Source: Staphylococcus pseudoxylosus (GTDB lineage Bacteria; Bacillota; Bacilli; Staphylococcales; Staphylococcaceae). From it: a DNA stretch of 64,000 nt. This document shows positions 34,795-43,755 of this stretch, piece by piece (positions within the stretch are counted from its first letter, which is position 1; every line of letters starts with the position of its first letter). A model generated the notes under the pieces. That model searched no databases. It saw nothing but the letters and a program-made list of their open reading frames with translations, and was not told where the DNA came from. A program made the position numbers and the translations under genes. Location: NCBI RefSeq assembly GCF_003697915.1, contig NZ_RCVN01000002.1, forward strand, positions 124,001 to 188,000, in the 5' to 3' direction.

Positions 34795-35553
34795 ATGACT
34801 GACAAGCAAGATTCCCTAGACTCATTGCTTCAAGCTGTTCAATCGAATCAGCTTTCTGTTTCAGAAGCCAAGACTCAATTAAGTCATTATGACGAATTAG
34901 GTTTTGCCAAAATTGATTTGCATAGGAGACAACGCCAAGGCTTTCCAGAAGTTGTTTTTGGTGAAGGAAAAACAACTTCTCAAATCATAGATATCATCAG
35001 CACATTACTCGCCCACGATGAGATTGTTCTAGTTACAAGGGTCGACCATGACAAAGCACAAGATATTATCGCTAAATATAGTCAACTTGAATATCATGAA
35101 GCCGCGCGTATTATTTGTACCCCTGTAAGCAATATTTCAAAATCTAATTATTACACATCTGTGATTTGTGCCGGAACTTCTGATTTACCGGTTGCAGAAG
35201 AAGCAGCCATTACTGCTGAAGTAATGGGCATACATGTAAAACGCTTTTATGATGTAGGTGTGTCTGGTATTCACCGCTTATTTTCACATATAGAAGCAAT
35301 TAGACAAAGTAAGGTTTCAATCGTTGTTGCCGGTATGGAAGGCGCCCTTTCAAGTGTAGTATCAGGCTTAGTAGATCATCCAGTTTACTCTGTTCCTACT
35401 AGTATAGGTTATGGTGCGAACTTAGAAGGTATAACAACACTATTATCAATGGTTAATTCCTGTGCGCCAGGAACAAGCGTCCTCAATATAGATAATGGCT
35501 TTGGTGGTGGCTATAATGCCGCGATGATTATAAAAATGATTGAAGCTCATTAG
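34795..35553 (+). CDS. larB: LarB, NaAD carboxylase/hydrolase of NPN cofactor synthesis
   Basis: 252 aa. The C-terminal half is PurE-like (VICAGTSDLPVAEEAAITAEVMG, YDVGVSGIHRLFSH, VAGMEGALSSVVSGLVDHPVYSVPTS). LarB carboxylates nicotinic acid adenine dinucleotide at C5 and hydrolyses it to P2CMN, the LarE substrate. AAAGGTGGCTTAACT precedes the ATG. It is 21 nt after larE and 17 nt before larC. Confidence 0.93.
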   Translation: MTDKQDSLDSLLQAVQSNQLSVSEAKTQLSHYDELGFAKIDLHRRQRQGFPEVVFGEGKTTSQIIDIISTLLAHDEIVLVTRVDHDKAQDIIAKYSQLEYHEAARIICTPVSNISKSNYYTSVICAGTSDLPVAEEAAITAEVMGIHVKRFYDVGVSGIHRLFSHIEAIRQSKVSIVVAGMEGALSSVVSGLVDHPVYSVPTSIGYGANLEGITTLLSMVNSCAPGTSVLNIDNGFGGGYNAAMIIKMIEAH

Positions 35554-35570
35554 AAATGGAGTGAAACAAT

Positions 35571-36752
35571 ATGCCTAATGCAATTTATTTAGATTGCCAT
35601 GCAGGTATTGCAGGCGATATGTTGCTATCTGCACTTGTTGATTTAGGTGCAGATATAAATTATATTGAGCAGCATTTAAACGACTTACCCTTGAACAAAT
35701 TTAAGTTAAACTTTTCTTCACAAAACAAACAAGGTATCCAAGCCACATCACTATCAATCGATTTTGAACCAGCACATCACCATAGAAAAGCTCAGGATAT
35801 TTTCAGAATGATAAATGAAAGCACCTTGCCTGACAGAGTAAAAGAACGAAGTATTCACGTATTTGATGTTATTGCACATGCAGAAGCAAAAATTCATGGC
35901 ATGTCAGTTGAAAACGTTCACTTTCATGAAGTAGGTGCAATGGATTCAATCATTGATATTATTGGTAGTTGTTTAGCATTAGAAAACTTAAACATTGATA
36001 TTTTACTTTCCTCACCGATTCCTACGGGACACGGAAAAATCAATATCGCACATGGCATTTACCCTGTACCTGCACCGGCAACTGCTGAAATACTCAAAGG
36101 CATCCCGCTTGCCGCTTTTGATGTTGCAAGTGAATTAACAACCCCAACAGGAGCGGGTTTTATTAAAGGATTAGTATCAGAAGTCGGTCCACTACCAAGT
36201 GTCACAATATCGAATATTGGTTATGGTTGTGGTTCAAAAGATTTTGATTTTCCAAATATACTACGTGCAGTTCAATTTTCTAAAAAAGAAGCGACTCCCT
36301 CTCAAGTTCAAGTATTAGAATGCCAACTTGATGATATGACAGCAGAAATGCTTGGTTTTTTCATGGAACAAGTCATAGATGATGGTGCTTTGGACACTTA
36401 TTGCACGCCTATCACAATGAAAAAAAGTCGCCCAGCTACACAACTCACAGTGATTTGTAGTCTGACGCAAGCACAGTATTTTGAAAACTATATTCTCAAA
36501 CATACGACATCTCTAGGTGTTCGTAGCTATACAGTAAATCGAAAAATCTTACATCGTCAATTTCAAACCGTGCACACAGATTACGGCGCAATATTAGTGA
36601 AATTAGGCATGTTGGGTGACAAAGTTATAAAAGCCAAACCTGAATTTGAAGATGTTCGTAATGCTGCGATTCAATCAGGCATGCCTTTTGCTACCGTTTA
36701 TAACGATATTCAAACAACTATACAAAAACACATTAATATTGAAATTGATTAA
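35571..36752 (+). CDS. larC: LarC, nickel-inserting cyclometallase of NPN synthesis
   Basis: 393 aa. The family start MPNAIYLDCHAGIAGDMLLSAL (spanning residues 1-22) and the histidine-rich metal segment (EPAHHHRKAQDIFRMI, NVHFHEVGAMDSIIDIIG) are clear. LarC uses CTP to insert nickel into the pincer thiocarboxylate ligand. In L. plantarum larC is two frames joined by programmed frameshifting; here it is a single uninterrupted frame. AATGGAGTGAAAC precedes the ATG. It is the last gene before a terminator. No nickel importer is linked. Confidence 0.93.
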   Translation: MPNAIYLDCHAGIAGDMLLSALVDLGADINYIEQHLNDLPLNKFKLNFSSQNKQGIQATSLSIDFEPAHHHRKAQDIFRMINESTLPDRVKERSIHVFDVIAHAEAKIHGMSVENVHFHEVGAMDSIIDIIGSCLALENLNIDILLSSPIPTGHGKINIAHGIYPVPAPATAEILKGIPLAAFDVASELTTPTGAGFIKGLVSEVGPLPSVTISNIGYGCGSKDFDFPNILRAVQFSKKEATPSQVQVLECQLDDMTAEMLGFFMEQVIDDGALDTYCTPITMKKSRPATQLTVICSLTQAQYFENYILKHTTSLGVRSYTVNRKILHRQFQTVHTDYGAILVKLGMLGDKVIKAKPEFEDVRNAAIQSGMPFATVYNDIQTTIQKHINIEID

Positions 36753-36877
36753 TCCAACACAAAGATAAACAAAACTTAATCACAACCTCATCATCATATT
36801 AAAATTAGGAAGCATCATATCTATCATAATTGTTATACATTTCTTTAATCTGAATTATATCTTTAATCAAACGTAAG

Positions 36878-36917
36878 ACGCACCTCAATTCATTAGTCGA
36901 ATTGAGGTGCGTTATTT
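36878..36917 (+). terminator. Terminator of the glxK-kdgT-lar operon
   Basis: A perfect 14-bp stem ACGCACCTCAATTC/GAATTGAGGTGCGT with a 7-nt loop, then TATTTT. Confidence 0.88.
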
Positions 36918-36968
36918 TAACTTAATTTGTGCTATTGTAGATTCTCTTAAGAACTCATCTCAGTTCAA

Positions 36969-37964
36969 TCATTTATTATTAACAGAAGGACCTAATTCAA
37001 TATGTGCACTATCTAGCGCAAGTTCTAATACTTCACTTACTTGAATACTGTGTTCTAATTTTTGGATAGCTACGTCAAAGTTTTTCTCTTTAATGATTTC
37101 TGCAATTTTCACAAATTCTTCGTACATGCGGTGTTCATGTTGATTAACTTGATACGATTGCGTTCCACCATCATTATATTTTAGTTCAAAAGCTTTTAAT
37201 TCATTTGTAGGACCTTTAATATTTATTGTTGCTTTTTCCCCTTGAATATAAGATTGATTATCTGAACTAGAGTCTTTCGCACCGATACATACAACTTTTA
37301 TACCGTCATAATCTAACTGTAAAATGCCTGACGTATCAATATTATTTTCTATATTTGCGAAGTAAGCTACTCCATGCGGTTTACCAAATAATGCAATTGC
37401 CAAATGAATATTGTAAACATTGATATCCATTAAAGCACCGCCACCTTTAGCTGGGTCAAATGCAGGTTGAATAATACCTTTTTTAAAATCATCATACCTT
37501 GATGAATACTGCGAATAATTAAATTGCGCAATCTTACCATTTCCTATTTCAAGTAAAGATTGCTTTAATACATCGAAATTACTCAAATATAGGTTAGTAA
37601 TGGCTTCTATAATAATAACTTGATGAGCCTCAGCTAGAGTCTTTAATTCTAATAATTCTGCTTTCGTTAACGTAAAAGGTTTCTCACATATCACATGTTT
37701 ATGTTGTTTAATTGCCTTACGTGCATAATCAAAATGTAAATGATTCGGTACGGCTAGATAGATAGTATCGATTGTCTCATCTGCTAAAAATGCATCATAA
37801 TTATCAAAAATATGCTTGATATTAAATTGCTTTTGTAAATGCTCTACATTTTCTGGATTTCTCCCTGAAGAAACAAGACTCTGAAAAGTATACGCTGGTA
37901 TTTGCTCCATAACAGGTAGCGCTTCTTTAACAATTTTGCCCGCCCCAACAATTCCTAGATTCAT
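36969..37964 (-). CDS. Gfo/Idh/MocA-family oxidoreductase
   Basis: 331 aa. An N-terminal Rossmann domain (MNLGIVGAGKIVKEALPVM) carries the family motif HKHVICEKPFTLTK near residue 95, with the conserved EKP lysine. A C-terminal alpha/beta substrate domain follows. It probably reduces or oxidises a sugar, inositol or hydroxyacid with NAD(P). The gene is convergent with larC and separately terminated, so a link to the lar operon is not shown. AAAGGGGAATGACTT precedes the ATG. Confidence 0.87.
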   Translation of the reverse strand: MNLGIVGAGKIVKEALPVMEQIPAYTFQSLVSSGRNPENVEHLQKQFNIKHIFDNYDAFLADETIDTIYLAVPNHLHFDYARKAIKQHKHVICEKPFTLTKAELLELKTLAEAHQVIIIEAITNLYLSNFDVLKQSLLEIGNGKIAQFNYSQYSSRYDDFKKGIIQPAFDPAKGGGALMDINVYNIHLAIALFGKPHGVAYFANIENNIDTSGILQLDYDGIKVVCIGAKDSSSDNQSYIQGEKATINIKGPTNELKAFELKYNDGGTQSYQVNQHEHRMYEEFVKIAEIIKEKNFDVAIQKLEHSIQVSEVLELALDSAHIELGPSVNNK

Positions 37965-38171
37965 AAGTCATTCCCCTTTGTTAATTATTTGTATTCTCTA
38001 TTTATTTTAATAATTAATTACATAACTATAGTGTACTTTATAGATACATTTAATTCAAAATCAATAACACAAAATCATTAGATTTGTTTTTAAAATTAAT
38101 TCGGTGGTATACATTTAATATAAAGGTATAAAATTGCAGTCGCATTTTTTATGCGTAAGGAGGGCTATAAG

Positions 38172-38570
38172 ATGTCCATATTTTATTTTATAATATTTCT
38201 CATAATAGTCGTGGCTTTCTTCCTACTCATCAAGAAACTATATAGGAAAGAAGCTTCCGTGAATAAAAGAAAACGTAAACGTGAAAAAAGGGTTGAAAAC
38301 TATATCAACGAAGCGTTCAAAATAGAAAACTTAAAAGCTATCAAAGAAACACCACAGCATATCACTTTAGTTTATCCTAAAGAAACATTAAACATTAAAC
38401 ATAATAATGTATCTCAAGTTCAAAATGAGAACGAAGAAAAAGTAGATACTCATTTTGAATTGCCTACCAACATCCAAAGAGATGAAGTATATGATTATGC
38501 ACTTCAACACACACATTTTTATATTACGCATGAACGCTACGATAAACTTAAAGAGCAAAATAATAAATAA
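38172..38570 (+). CDS. Small single-pass membrane protein of unknown function
   Basis: 132 aa. One N-terminal membrane segment (MSIFYFIIFLIIVVAFFLLI in part) is followed by a strongly basic stretch (KKLYRKEASVNKRKRKREKR) and a soluble, charged C-terminal domain. The topology suggests a cytoplasmic tail. AAGGAGGGCTATAAG precedes ATG 38172; the in-frame ATG at 38151 lies upstream of this ribosome site. It is 42 nt before the YflT-like gene and probably cotranscribed. No family recognised. Confidence 0.7.
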   Translation: MSIFYFIIFLIIVVAFFLLIKKLYRKEASVNKRKRKREKRVENYINEAFKIENLKAIKETPQHITLVYPKETLNIKHNNVSQVQNENEEKVDTHFELPTNIQRDEVYDYALQHTHFYITHERYDKLKEQNNK

Positions 38571-38612
38571 GTAAAATGAATTAAGTTTGTCCTATTTCAA
38601 GGGGGTTTATAA

Positions 38613-38945
38613 ATGACGCCAATTATAAAAGTATATTCAAATGATGAAGAAATCGAAGTGAATATTAACACATTAAAAGATCAAAAAATAAATGCAAAAG
38701 ATGTCTTTGTATTGTCTCACGATCCTGACCGCACTGAACGAATTGTAAATCAAACCGAAGTGTCCGGTATTAATTACAACCGTTCTAACGTGGGTGACGA
38801 AGTGGCTAAACAAGGAAGTCAACTGCGTGAAAAACTACAGGTGCTTGGCATTTCCGAAGAAGATGCTCATGAATACGAAGAACTCATGGATCAAGGTAAA
38901 GTTTTATTAATCGTTACTGATTCTCGTGCAAGAGATGTCTTATAA
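38613..38945 (+). CDS. YflT-domain general stress protein
   Basis: 110 aa. The sequence (PIIKVYSNDEEIEVNINTLK, DVFVLSHDPDRTERIV, YEELMDQGKVLLIV) matches the heat-induced stress protein YflT domain, common in sigma-B-controlled genes of Bacillus and Staphylococcus. The molecular role is unknown. AAGGGGGTTTATAA precedes the ATG. A sigma-B promoter was not evident in the short upstream gap, so the two-gene unit may start before 38172. Confidence 0.82.
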   Translation: MTPIIKVYSNDEEIEVNINTLKDQKINAKDVFVLSHDPDRTERIVNQTEVSGINYNRSNVGDEVAKQGSQLREKLQVLGISEEDAHEYEELMDQGKVLLIVTDSRARDVL

Positions 38946-38971
38946 CACTATTAATATAGAAATAAATAGAT

Positions 38972-39014
38972 AACGACCTTCCACCCAATTTAATGTTTGT
39001 GGAAGGTCGTTTTA
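38972..39014 (+). terminator. Terminator of the YflT-domain gene
   Basis: ACGACCTTCCAC pairs perfectly with GTGGAAGGTCGT, followed by TTTT. Confidence 0.88.
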
Positions 39015-39039
39015 CATACTTTAACTCTTTTTATTAATA

Positions 39040-39240
39040 TTAAAGTTGATTAAAGTTATTTACTTGTATATCAGTTATTTTATCGATTTCTACTTGTTGC
39101 TCTTTTGGCTCTGTAACATGCAAATATTGTGAATCATTATTATCTGCTATTGCTTTAACAGTTATTCGTTCATGCTCAACAGTTTCTATAATAACTTCTG
39201 AGTTTTTAGATAACGCTGCCTTGATATGATTTTTATCCAT
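39040..39240 (-). CDS. Small conserved-type hypothetical protein
   Basis: 66 aa, hydrophilic, no membrane segment. AAGGAGGATATCGT gives a near-perfect ribosome site before the ATG, which supports a real gene. The sequence VIIETVEHERITVKAIADNN suggests a small beta-rich domain. It is convergent with the YflT-domain gene and stands alone. Function unknown. Confidence 0.68.
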   Translation of the reverse strand: MDKNHIKAALSKNSEVIIETVEHERITVKAIADNNDSQYLHVTEPKEQQVEIDKITDIQVNNFNQL

Positions 39241-39437
39241 ACGATATCCTCCTTACGTATCTATCAAGCATTTGTAATTGCTATACCCGACAGCTACTTT
39301 TCAAAACGATATGGATATTGACCTACTTCAGCTACACACTTATAAGTAGTTTAAAATCATTTTTATAAAATAAAGACGAATCAAAATAACACCTTTTTAT
39401 TCAAAGCTAAGGTATACGATCTACTTTGATATTTTAA

Positions 39438-40460
39438 TTAACTTAAAATAACGTCCGCTAACTCTTCAGCAGATGTTTTCCCAAAATAGTATGTAACATC
39501 TAGCTTATTTAATGCCGCTATAATATCATCTTTTACTACACGTACACCTTGAAGTTGATTTTCGACATCACTAATGTCGCCTTGTCCAAAGAAATCACCA
39601 TAAATGCGGCATGCTGAAATACGGCCATGTTCAACTGCTAAAGAGATATCAATCGTACCTGCTACTAACCGCACATCTCGATTATATTCATATCGTGGTG
39701 AGCGTCCATAATTCCACTCCCAGTTATTGTATTTTTTCTCAAGCATGTCATCAATGACTTCCCAATCTTTATTTGTTAAAACATAACGTTTAGCATCACT
39801 TAAATCATCAACACCTAACACTTGTTTAACCATTAAATCTTTAAATGTTTCTATTGTTATATTTTGATATTCTGATGCTAAGTATGGCCTAATACTGCCT
39901 ACACGAGAACGTACCGATTTAATACCTTTAGATTCAATTTTTTTACGATTCGGTTTTAGTACTTTTACCATGGGCTCATAATCTACATCTAATAATAAAG
40001 AGTAACCGCCATAAATTCTACCTTTGATGAGTGTCATAGCCGCTCCAGATACCTTTTTACCATTAATCGCTAAATCATTGCGTCCACTTTGTTCTACTTC
40101 AGTGGCGCCTAGATGATGTAACGCTTGAATACCCGGTTCATAGAATTTTTTGAAATTACCATAGATTGTGTCATCTTTTTCTAGGATACAACACATATTC
40201 ACTGCCCCACGGTCTACATAAACCGCTCCACCTCCGGTATCTCGGCGTACAACTTTAATATCCTTTTGTTCTAAATAATCTTGGTTAATTTCTACGGCAG
40301 TATTTTGAAAACGACCTATCTCTACTTTAGGATCACAGTAATATGGGAAAAGGATATCTTCATTTAAAAATATATTTTCACTTACATATACTTGCATAGC
40401 CAATGCTACAGCACCATCAGTTATATATTCACCATTTCTAATCGGTTCAATTAAATACAT
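39438..40460 (-). CDS. lplA2: Lipoate-protein ligase LplA2 of the SirTM operon
   Basis: 340 aa. The ligase signature RRDTGGGAVYVDRGAVN, followed by GRNDLAINGKKVSGAAM and a C-terminal accessory domain, marks LplA. In S. aureus, LplA2 lipoylates the operon's GcvH-like protein, and that modification is a prerequisite for SirTM ADP-ribosylation. It is the last gene of the leftward operon, 9 nt after sirTM. AGGAGATAGCT precedes the ATG. Confidence 0.92.
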   Translation of the reverse strand: MYLIEPIRNGEYITDGAVALAMQVYVSENIFLNEDILFPYYCDPKVEIGRFQNTAVEINQDYLEQKDIKVVRRDTGGGAVYVDRGAVNMCCILEKDDTIYGNFKKFYEPGIQALHHLGATEVEQSGRNDLAINGKKVSGAAMTLIKGRIYGGYSLLLDVDYEPMVKVLKPNRKKIESKGIKSVRSRVGSIRPYLASEYQNITIETFKDLMVKQVLGVDDLSDAKRYVLTNKDWEVIDDMLEKKYNNWEWNYGRSPRYEYNRDVRLVAGTIDISLAVEHGRISACRIYGDFFGQGDISDVENQLQGVRVVKDDIIAALNKLDVTYYFGKTSAEELADVILS

Positions 40461-40469
40461 AGCTATCTC

Positions 40470-41354
40470 CTATTTCGTTAATTTTTTATTTGCTTCTAAA
40501 ATCAATGCTGAAATATCATCAGTTAAATGTATCGTTCTCTCACTGATATCTTCTGGAATTCGGTAAGCTTTTTTATTCAAAGTCATGAATAATGCGTTTG
40601 GATTTTGTTTTGTCATACGTTGAAAAGGATGTTTCACAAATTGTGGCGTCGTGTAGCCAATCCCTATTTCTAGATACAGTACTTTAGCTTCTTTATGTGC
40701 ATTTAGGAATTGGTTATAACGCGACAATTGTGCCTCAAAATCCGAATCTTCTACCATTCCAACTTGCGCTTTACGTTTATTTATTTCCATAGGTGCATCA
40801 CATTTTGGACAATGCGGCACTAATGCTCTAGGTATCTTCATATTTTCTTGTTGCGCTACCATTTGACGTATCGCATCATCATCACGATATGTTTGCGCAT
40901 GACAATGTTGACTACATTGCCACAAAATATACTCTCCTTGAATATGAAAGACTTTCTCCAAATCATAACCTGCCACTGCAAAAGCATTATCAGCATTTGT
41001 CGTAATAATATGGTAGTCTTTAGCTTCTAAAATTTGTTTTAATGCTACATAAGATGCGCCAACAGGTTGATCTAAATAATTTAATGCAACAAAACGACTT
41101 TCAAATGCCCAATATTCTTGCCAACTTTCAAAAGGGTGTAGACTTGCTTGCAACATATCAAAAAAACCATATTTAGCTATAAAATCTGGAAAGTGTTGCG
41201 TGAACCTTTCTCCAATATATGTAAACCCATCTGCCGCAGACATACCTGCACCAACGCCTACTACGACTGCATCTGCTTCTTGTAATGCGTCTGCTAATTG
41301 GTCAGCTTGTTGGTCATATATTGTCGTTAAGGCATTCCACGTTGACTCAGTCAT
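40470..41354 (-). CDS. SirTM, class M sirtuin protein ADP-ribosyltransferase
   Basis: 294 aa. The NAD-binding [12 protein letters not shown] (residues 36-47), TTNADNAF (118-125) and HIQGEY (His137) are sirtuin motifs. Cys147/Cys151 and Cys182/Cys185 form a zinc ribbon. Class M sirtuins lack robust deacylation and ADP-ribosylate lipoylated GcvH-L instead, a response linked to oxidative stress. The start overlaps the macrodomain gene by 8 nt. GGAAGGATTGAAACAGA precedes the ATG. Confidence 0.93.
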   Translation of the reverse strand: MTESTWNALTTIYDQQADQLADALQEADAVVVGVGAGMSAADGFTYIGERFTQHFPDFIAKYGFFDMLQASLHPFESWQEYWAFESRFVALNYLDQPVGASYVALKQILEAKDYHIITTNADNAFAVAGYDLEKVFHIQGEYILWQCSQHCHAQTYRDDDAIRQMVAQQENMKIPRALVPHCPKCDAPMEINKRKAQVGMVEDSDFEAQLSRYNQFLNAHKEAKVLYLEIGIGYTTPQFVKHPFQRMTKQNPNALFMTLNKKAYRIPEDISERTIHLTDDISALILEANKKLTK

Positions 41355-42132
41355 TCTGTTTCAATCCTTCCTTGTATAACTTTGAATCTGTATCAGTAAA
41401 CACATTAAATACCACTTTGATATCTGATTGATGCGTTCGTTTATAATTTAACACCGTATCTATAGCGATACGAGCAGCTTCTGCTTGAGGAAAACCAAAA
41501 ACACCTGTAGAGATGCAACAAAAAGCAATACTCGTTAATTGATGAGCATCTGCTATTTCTAAACAGCTTTGATAGCATCGTGCAAGTAAATCACTATTCA
41601 TTCGTGACACTGGTGTCTTACGTACTTGTGGCCCTACTGTATGAATGACATAATTGGCTGGTAAATTATAAGCATCTGTAATTTTTGCCTTACCCACACC
41701 TTCACGTTTACCTTGTCTTTCTATCAGTTCTGCACATGCTAAACGCAACTGTACACCTGCTTTTGTATGAATGATATTATCTATACAATTATGATTTGGT
41801 TCAAAACAGCCTAGGAACTGACTATTAGCCGCATTAACAATTGCATCGACTTGTAATTGCGTAATGTCACCTTGCCATAAATAAATATCGTTGCCTATAG
41901 AAGGTGTTAATGACTTTATATCCGTCACTTGCTGGTTATTATATTGAATTAACAATGCATCTTGTACATCAGTAAAATCGTTAGCTATATCTTTTGCTGG
42001 TCTTACATTTATTAAACTTCTAAACATGTCCCATCGTGCTTGTTCCGTATCAGGTAAGTCTAATCTTTTATCACCATTTGCCTCTTGCCATAAATAGTCA
42101 ATCAAATACGCTAAGCGTTCCATCTGTTGCAT
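41347..42132 (-). CDS. SirTM-linked macrodomain protein (ADP-ribosyl hydrolase)
   Basis: 261 aa. About 95 N-terminal residues precede a macrodomain with [29 protein letters not shown] and [10 protein letters not shown]. The His/Cys-containing segment is typical of the zinc-containing macrodomains found with SirTM. It removes ADP-ribose from GcvH-L, reversing SirTM. It lies 3 nt after the GcvH-L gene and overlaps sirTM, so expression of writer and eraser is tightly coupled. Confidence 0.92.
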   Translation of the reverse strand: MQQMERLAYLIDYLWQEANGDKRLDLPDTEQARWDMFRSLINVRPAKDIANDFTDVQDALLIQYNNQQVTDIKSLTPSIGNDIYLWQGDITQLQVDAIVNAANSQFLGCFEPNHNCIDNIIHTKAGVQLRLACAELIERQGKREGVGKAKITDAYNLPANYVIHTVGPQVRKTPVSRMNSDLLARCYQSCLEIADAHQLTSIAFCCISTGVFGFPQAEAARIAIDTVLNYKRTHQSDIKVVFNVFTDTDSKLYKEGLKQND

Positions 42133-42135
42133 ATA

Positions 42136-42468
42136 TTATGCCTCTGGAAGTGCATTAAAGGCTGTTTCATCAACGTTTTCTAATTTTACTAACCAGTTTT
42201 CTTCTGGTTTTTCAGAATTTAACAGCGTCGGTTCATCTTCTGCCTTTGTATTACGCGCCACAATTTTACCTGCTAATGGTGATTGCACGTCTAAAACTGT
42301 TTTTGAAGCTTCGATACTGACAATTTCATCGTCAACTTTCACATCATCTTCACCCATAAATGCCACATAACCAACTGTTCCAACATCGTCTTGTAGTTCT
42401 GGTGTCATTCTATAAACATATTGTTCTCCAATTTTTTCTATCCATAAGTAATTCGCTAATTTTTTCAT
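42136..42468 (-). CDS. GcvH-like lipoyl-domain protein (GcvH-L)
   Basis: 110 aa. Lys56 in [14 protein letters not shown] is the expected lipoylation site of a glycine-cleavage-H fold. The SirTM-linked GcvH-L is thought not to serve the glycine cleavage system; no gcvT or gcvP is present here. It is the target of LplA2 (lipoyl), SirTM (ADP-ribose) and the macrodomain. AGGAAGAATAAAA precedes the ATG. It lies 21 nt downstream of the luciferase-like gene. Confidence 0.92.
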   Translation of the reverse strand: MKKLANYLWIEKIGEQYVYRMTPELQDDVGTVGYVAFMGEDDVKVDDEIVSIEASKTVLDVQSPLAGKIVARNTKAEDEPTLLNSEKPEENWLVKLENVDETAFNALPEA

Positions 42469-42489
42469 TTTTATTCTTCCTTTCTTTGA

Positions 42490-43494
42490 TTATAAATTCA
42501 TTTGTGCAATCAATTCTATGGTGCGCCTTCGATTTTCGATACCTGGTATTAAAGGTACAATCATAAGTTCGTCTGCATCGAAAGTCTCTATTATTTGCTT
42601 TAGTTGAGTTTGAACAGTTGCTTTTGTTCCCACAACCATGCGAGCACGATTTTGCTTAATTAGTTGCTCATCTCGTTCTGATTTTTGATAATTTTGAGCT
42701 GTTGTTATTGATGGCATCTGTTTAAATTCTGCAAATTGTTTTTTGCCTAAAAGCCAAACATCTAATGACTGTGCTAATGATTGCGCGTGTACTTCACTAT
42801 CAGCAACTATGGTAAATACCGTGACTATAACTGTAGGTGCCATATTCAACTTAGTATGTTTAAATGACTTTCTATAAGTTTGAACACTTGCTTTTGCATT
42901 TTGAATAGCCTGTGCATTGGGTAATAAGAACGTCCCCAATGTATAACCCATACCTACTTCACCAGCCATTTCCGCAGAGGTAATACTTGTACTTAACAAC
43001 CACATTTCTGGAACTGTCGTAACACTTGGTTGTGCTATGACACTATCTAATCGCTGTTCGCTATTGTTTTCAATTAAATAGTCTTTCACATCTGATATAG
43101 ACTGCCCGTAGTCTAAAAAATAAGACTTCGTTTCATTAAGTGCTTTCTTCACGCTAGATGTCCCCGGATTGTTACCAATGCCTAAATCCACTCTCCCCGG
43201 GTAAAAGGCTTCCAATAATCGAAAGTTTTCTGCCACTTTAAAAGGACTATAGTGTGGTAACATCACACCGCCCGATCCCAACCGTATACGTCGTGTCTTT
43301 GCTAATATTTGCATCATCAACAATTCTGGACTTGCACAGGCAAACGCCGGTACATTATGGTGCTCGGTAATCCAAAATCGCTTGTAAGCTAATTCATCTG
43401 CTAATTGCGCTAACTTCACAGTATCTTGCAAAGCATCTTGTGCCGTTTGACCTTCATCAATGACAGCATAATCTAATATGTTCAACTGAACCAC
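42490..43494 (-). CDS. Luciferase-like flavin monooxygenase (LLM)
   Basis: About 334 aa. The sequence LNILDYAVIDEGQTAQDAL, FWITEHHNVPAFACASPELLM and GSGGVMLPHYSPFKVAENFR belongs to the bacterial luciferase-like family, FMN-dependent. It is first in the SirTM operon; related operons in staphylococci also carry it, where a redox-defence role is supposed. The start is uncertain: GGGAG lies before GTG codons at 43500 and 43494. The farther ATG at 43563 lies before the predicted transcription start and is rejected. Confidence 0.88.
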   Translation of the reverse strand: MVQLNILDYAVIDEGQTAQDALQDTVKLAQLADELAYKRFWITEHHNVPAFACASPELLMMQILAKTRRIRLGSGGVMLPHYSPFKVAENFRLLEAFYPGRVDLGIGNNPGTSSVKKALNETKSYFLDYGQSISDVKDYLIENNSEQRLDSVIAQPSVTTVPEMWLLSTSITSAEMAGEVGMGYTLGTFLLPNAQAIQNAKASVQTYRKSFKHTKLNMAPTVIVTVFTIVADSEVHAQSLAQSLDVWLLGKKQFAEFKQMPSITTAQNYQKSERDEQLIKQNRARMVVGTKATVQTQLKQIIETFDADELMIVPLIPGIENRRRTIELIAQMNL

Positions 43495-43573
43495 GTTCAC
43501 ATTCACTCCCGTTATACCACATATATATGCGTCTGCATTTCTATATTTATTACATATGGCCATGTAATATTAT

Positions 43574-43602
43574 TTTATACTCAGTCAAAGTATCATATTC
43601 AA
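43574..43602 (-). promoter_or_regulatory. Predicted promoter of the LLM-GcvH-L-macro-SirTM-LplA2 operon
   Basis: On the minus strand: -35 TTGAAT (43597-43602), 17-bp spacer, -10 TATAAA (43574-43579). Transcription would start near 43567, giving a leader of about 70 nt. Confidence 0.5.
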
Positions 43603-43755
43603 TACATATTACCCTCACTTTATAGAATAACGGATATAGAAAATTTTTGTTATATTTTGCTTATAAAATGCTGAAATTTCTTGTTTAATTGACCATTCTG
43701 TCACATTAGTGTTAATTTAAAATTACATATTACAACAAAGAATGAGGTCAAAGCT

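Noticed and set aside
29133..36917. Calling the lar cluster a plain lactate utilisation operon
   Set aside because: No lactate permease, lactate dehydrogenase or LarD-type channel is present; the linked genes are for glycerate or sugar acids.
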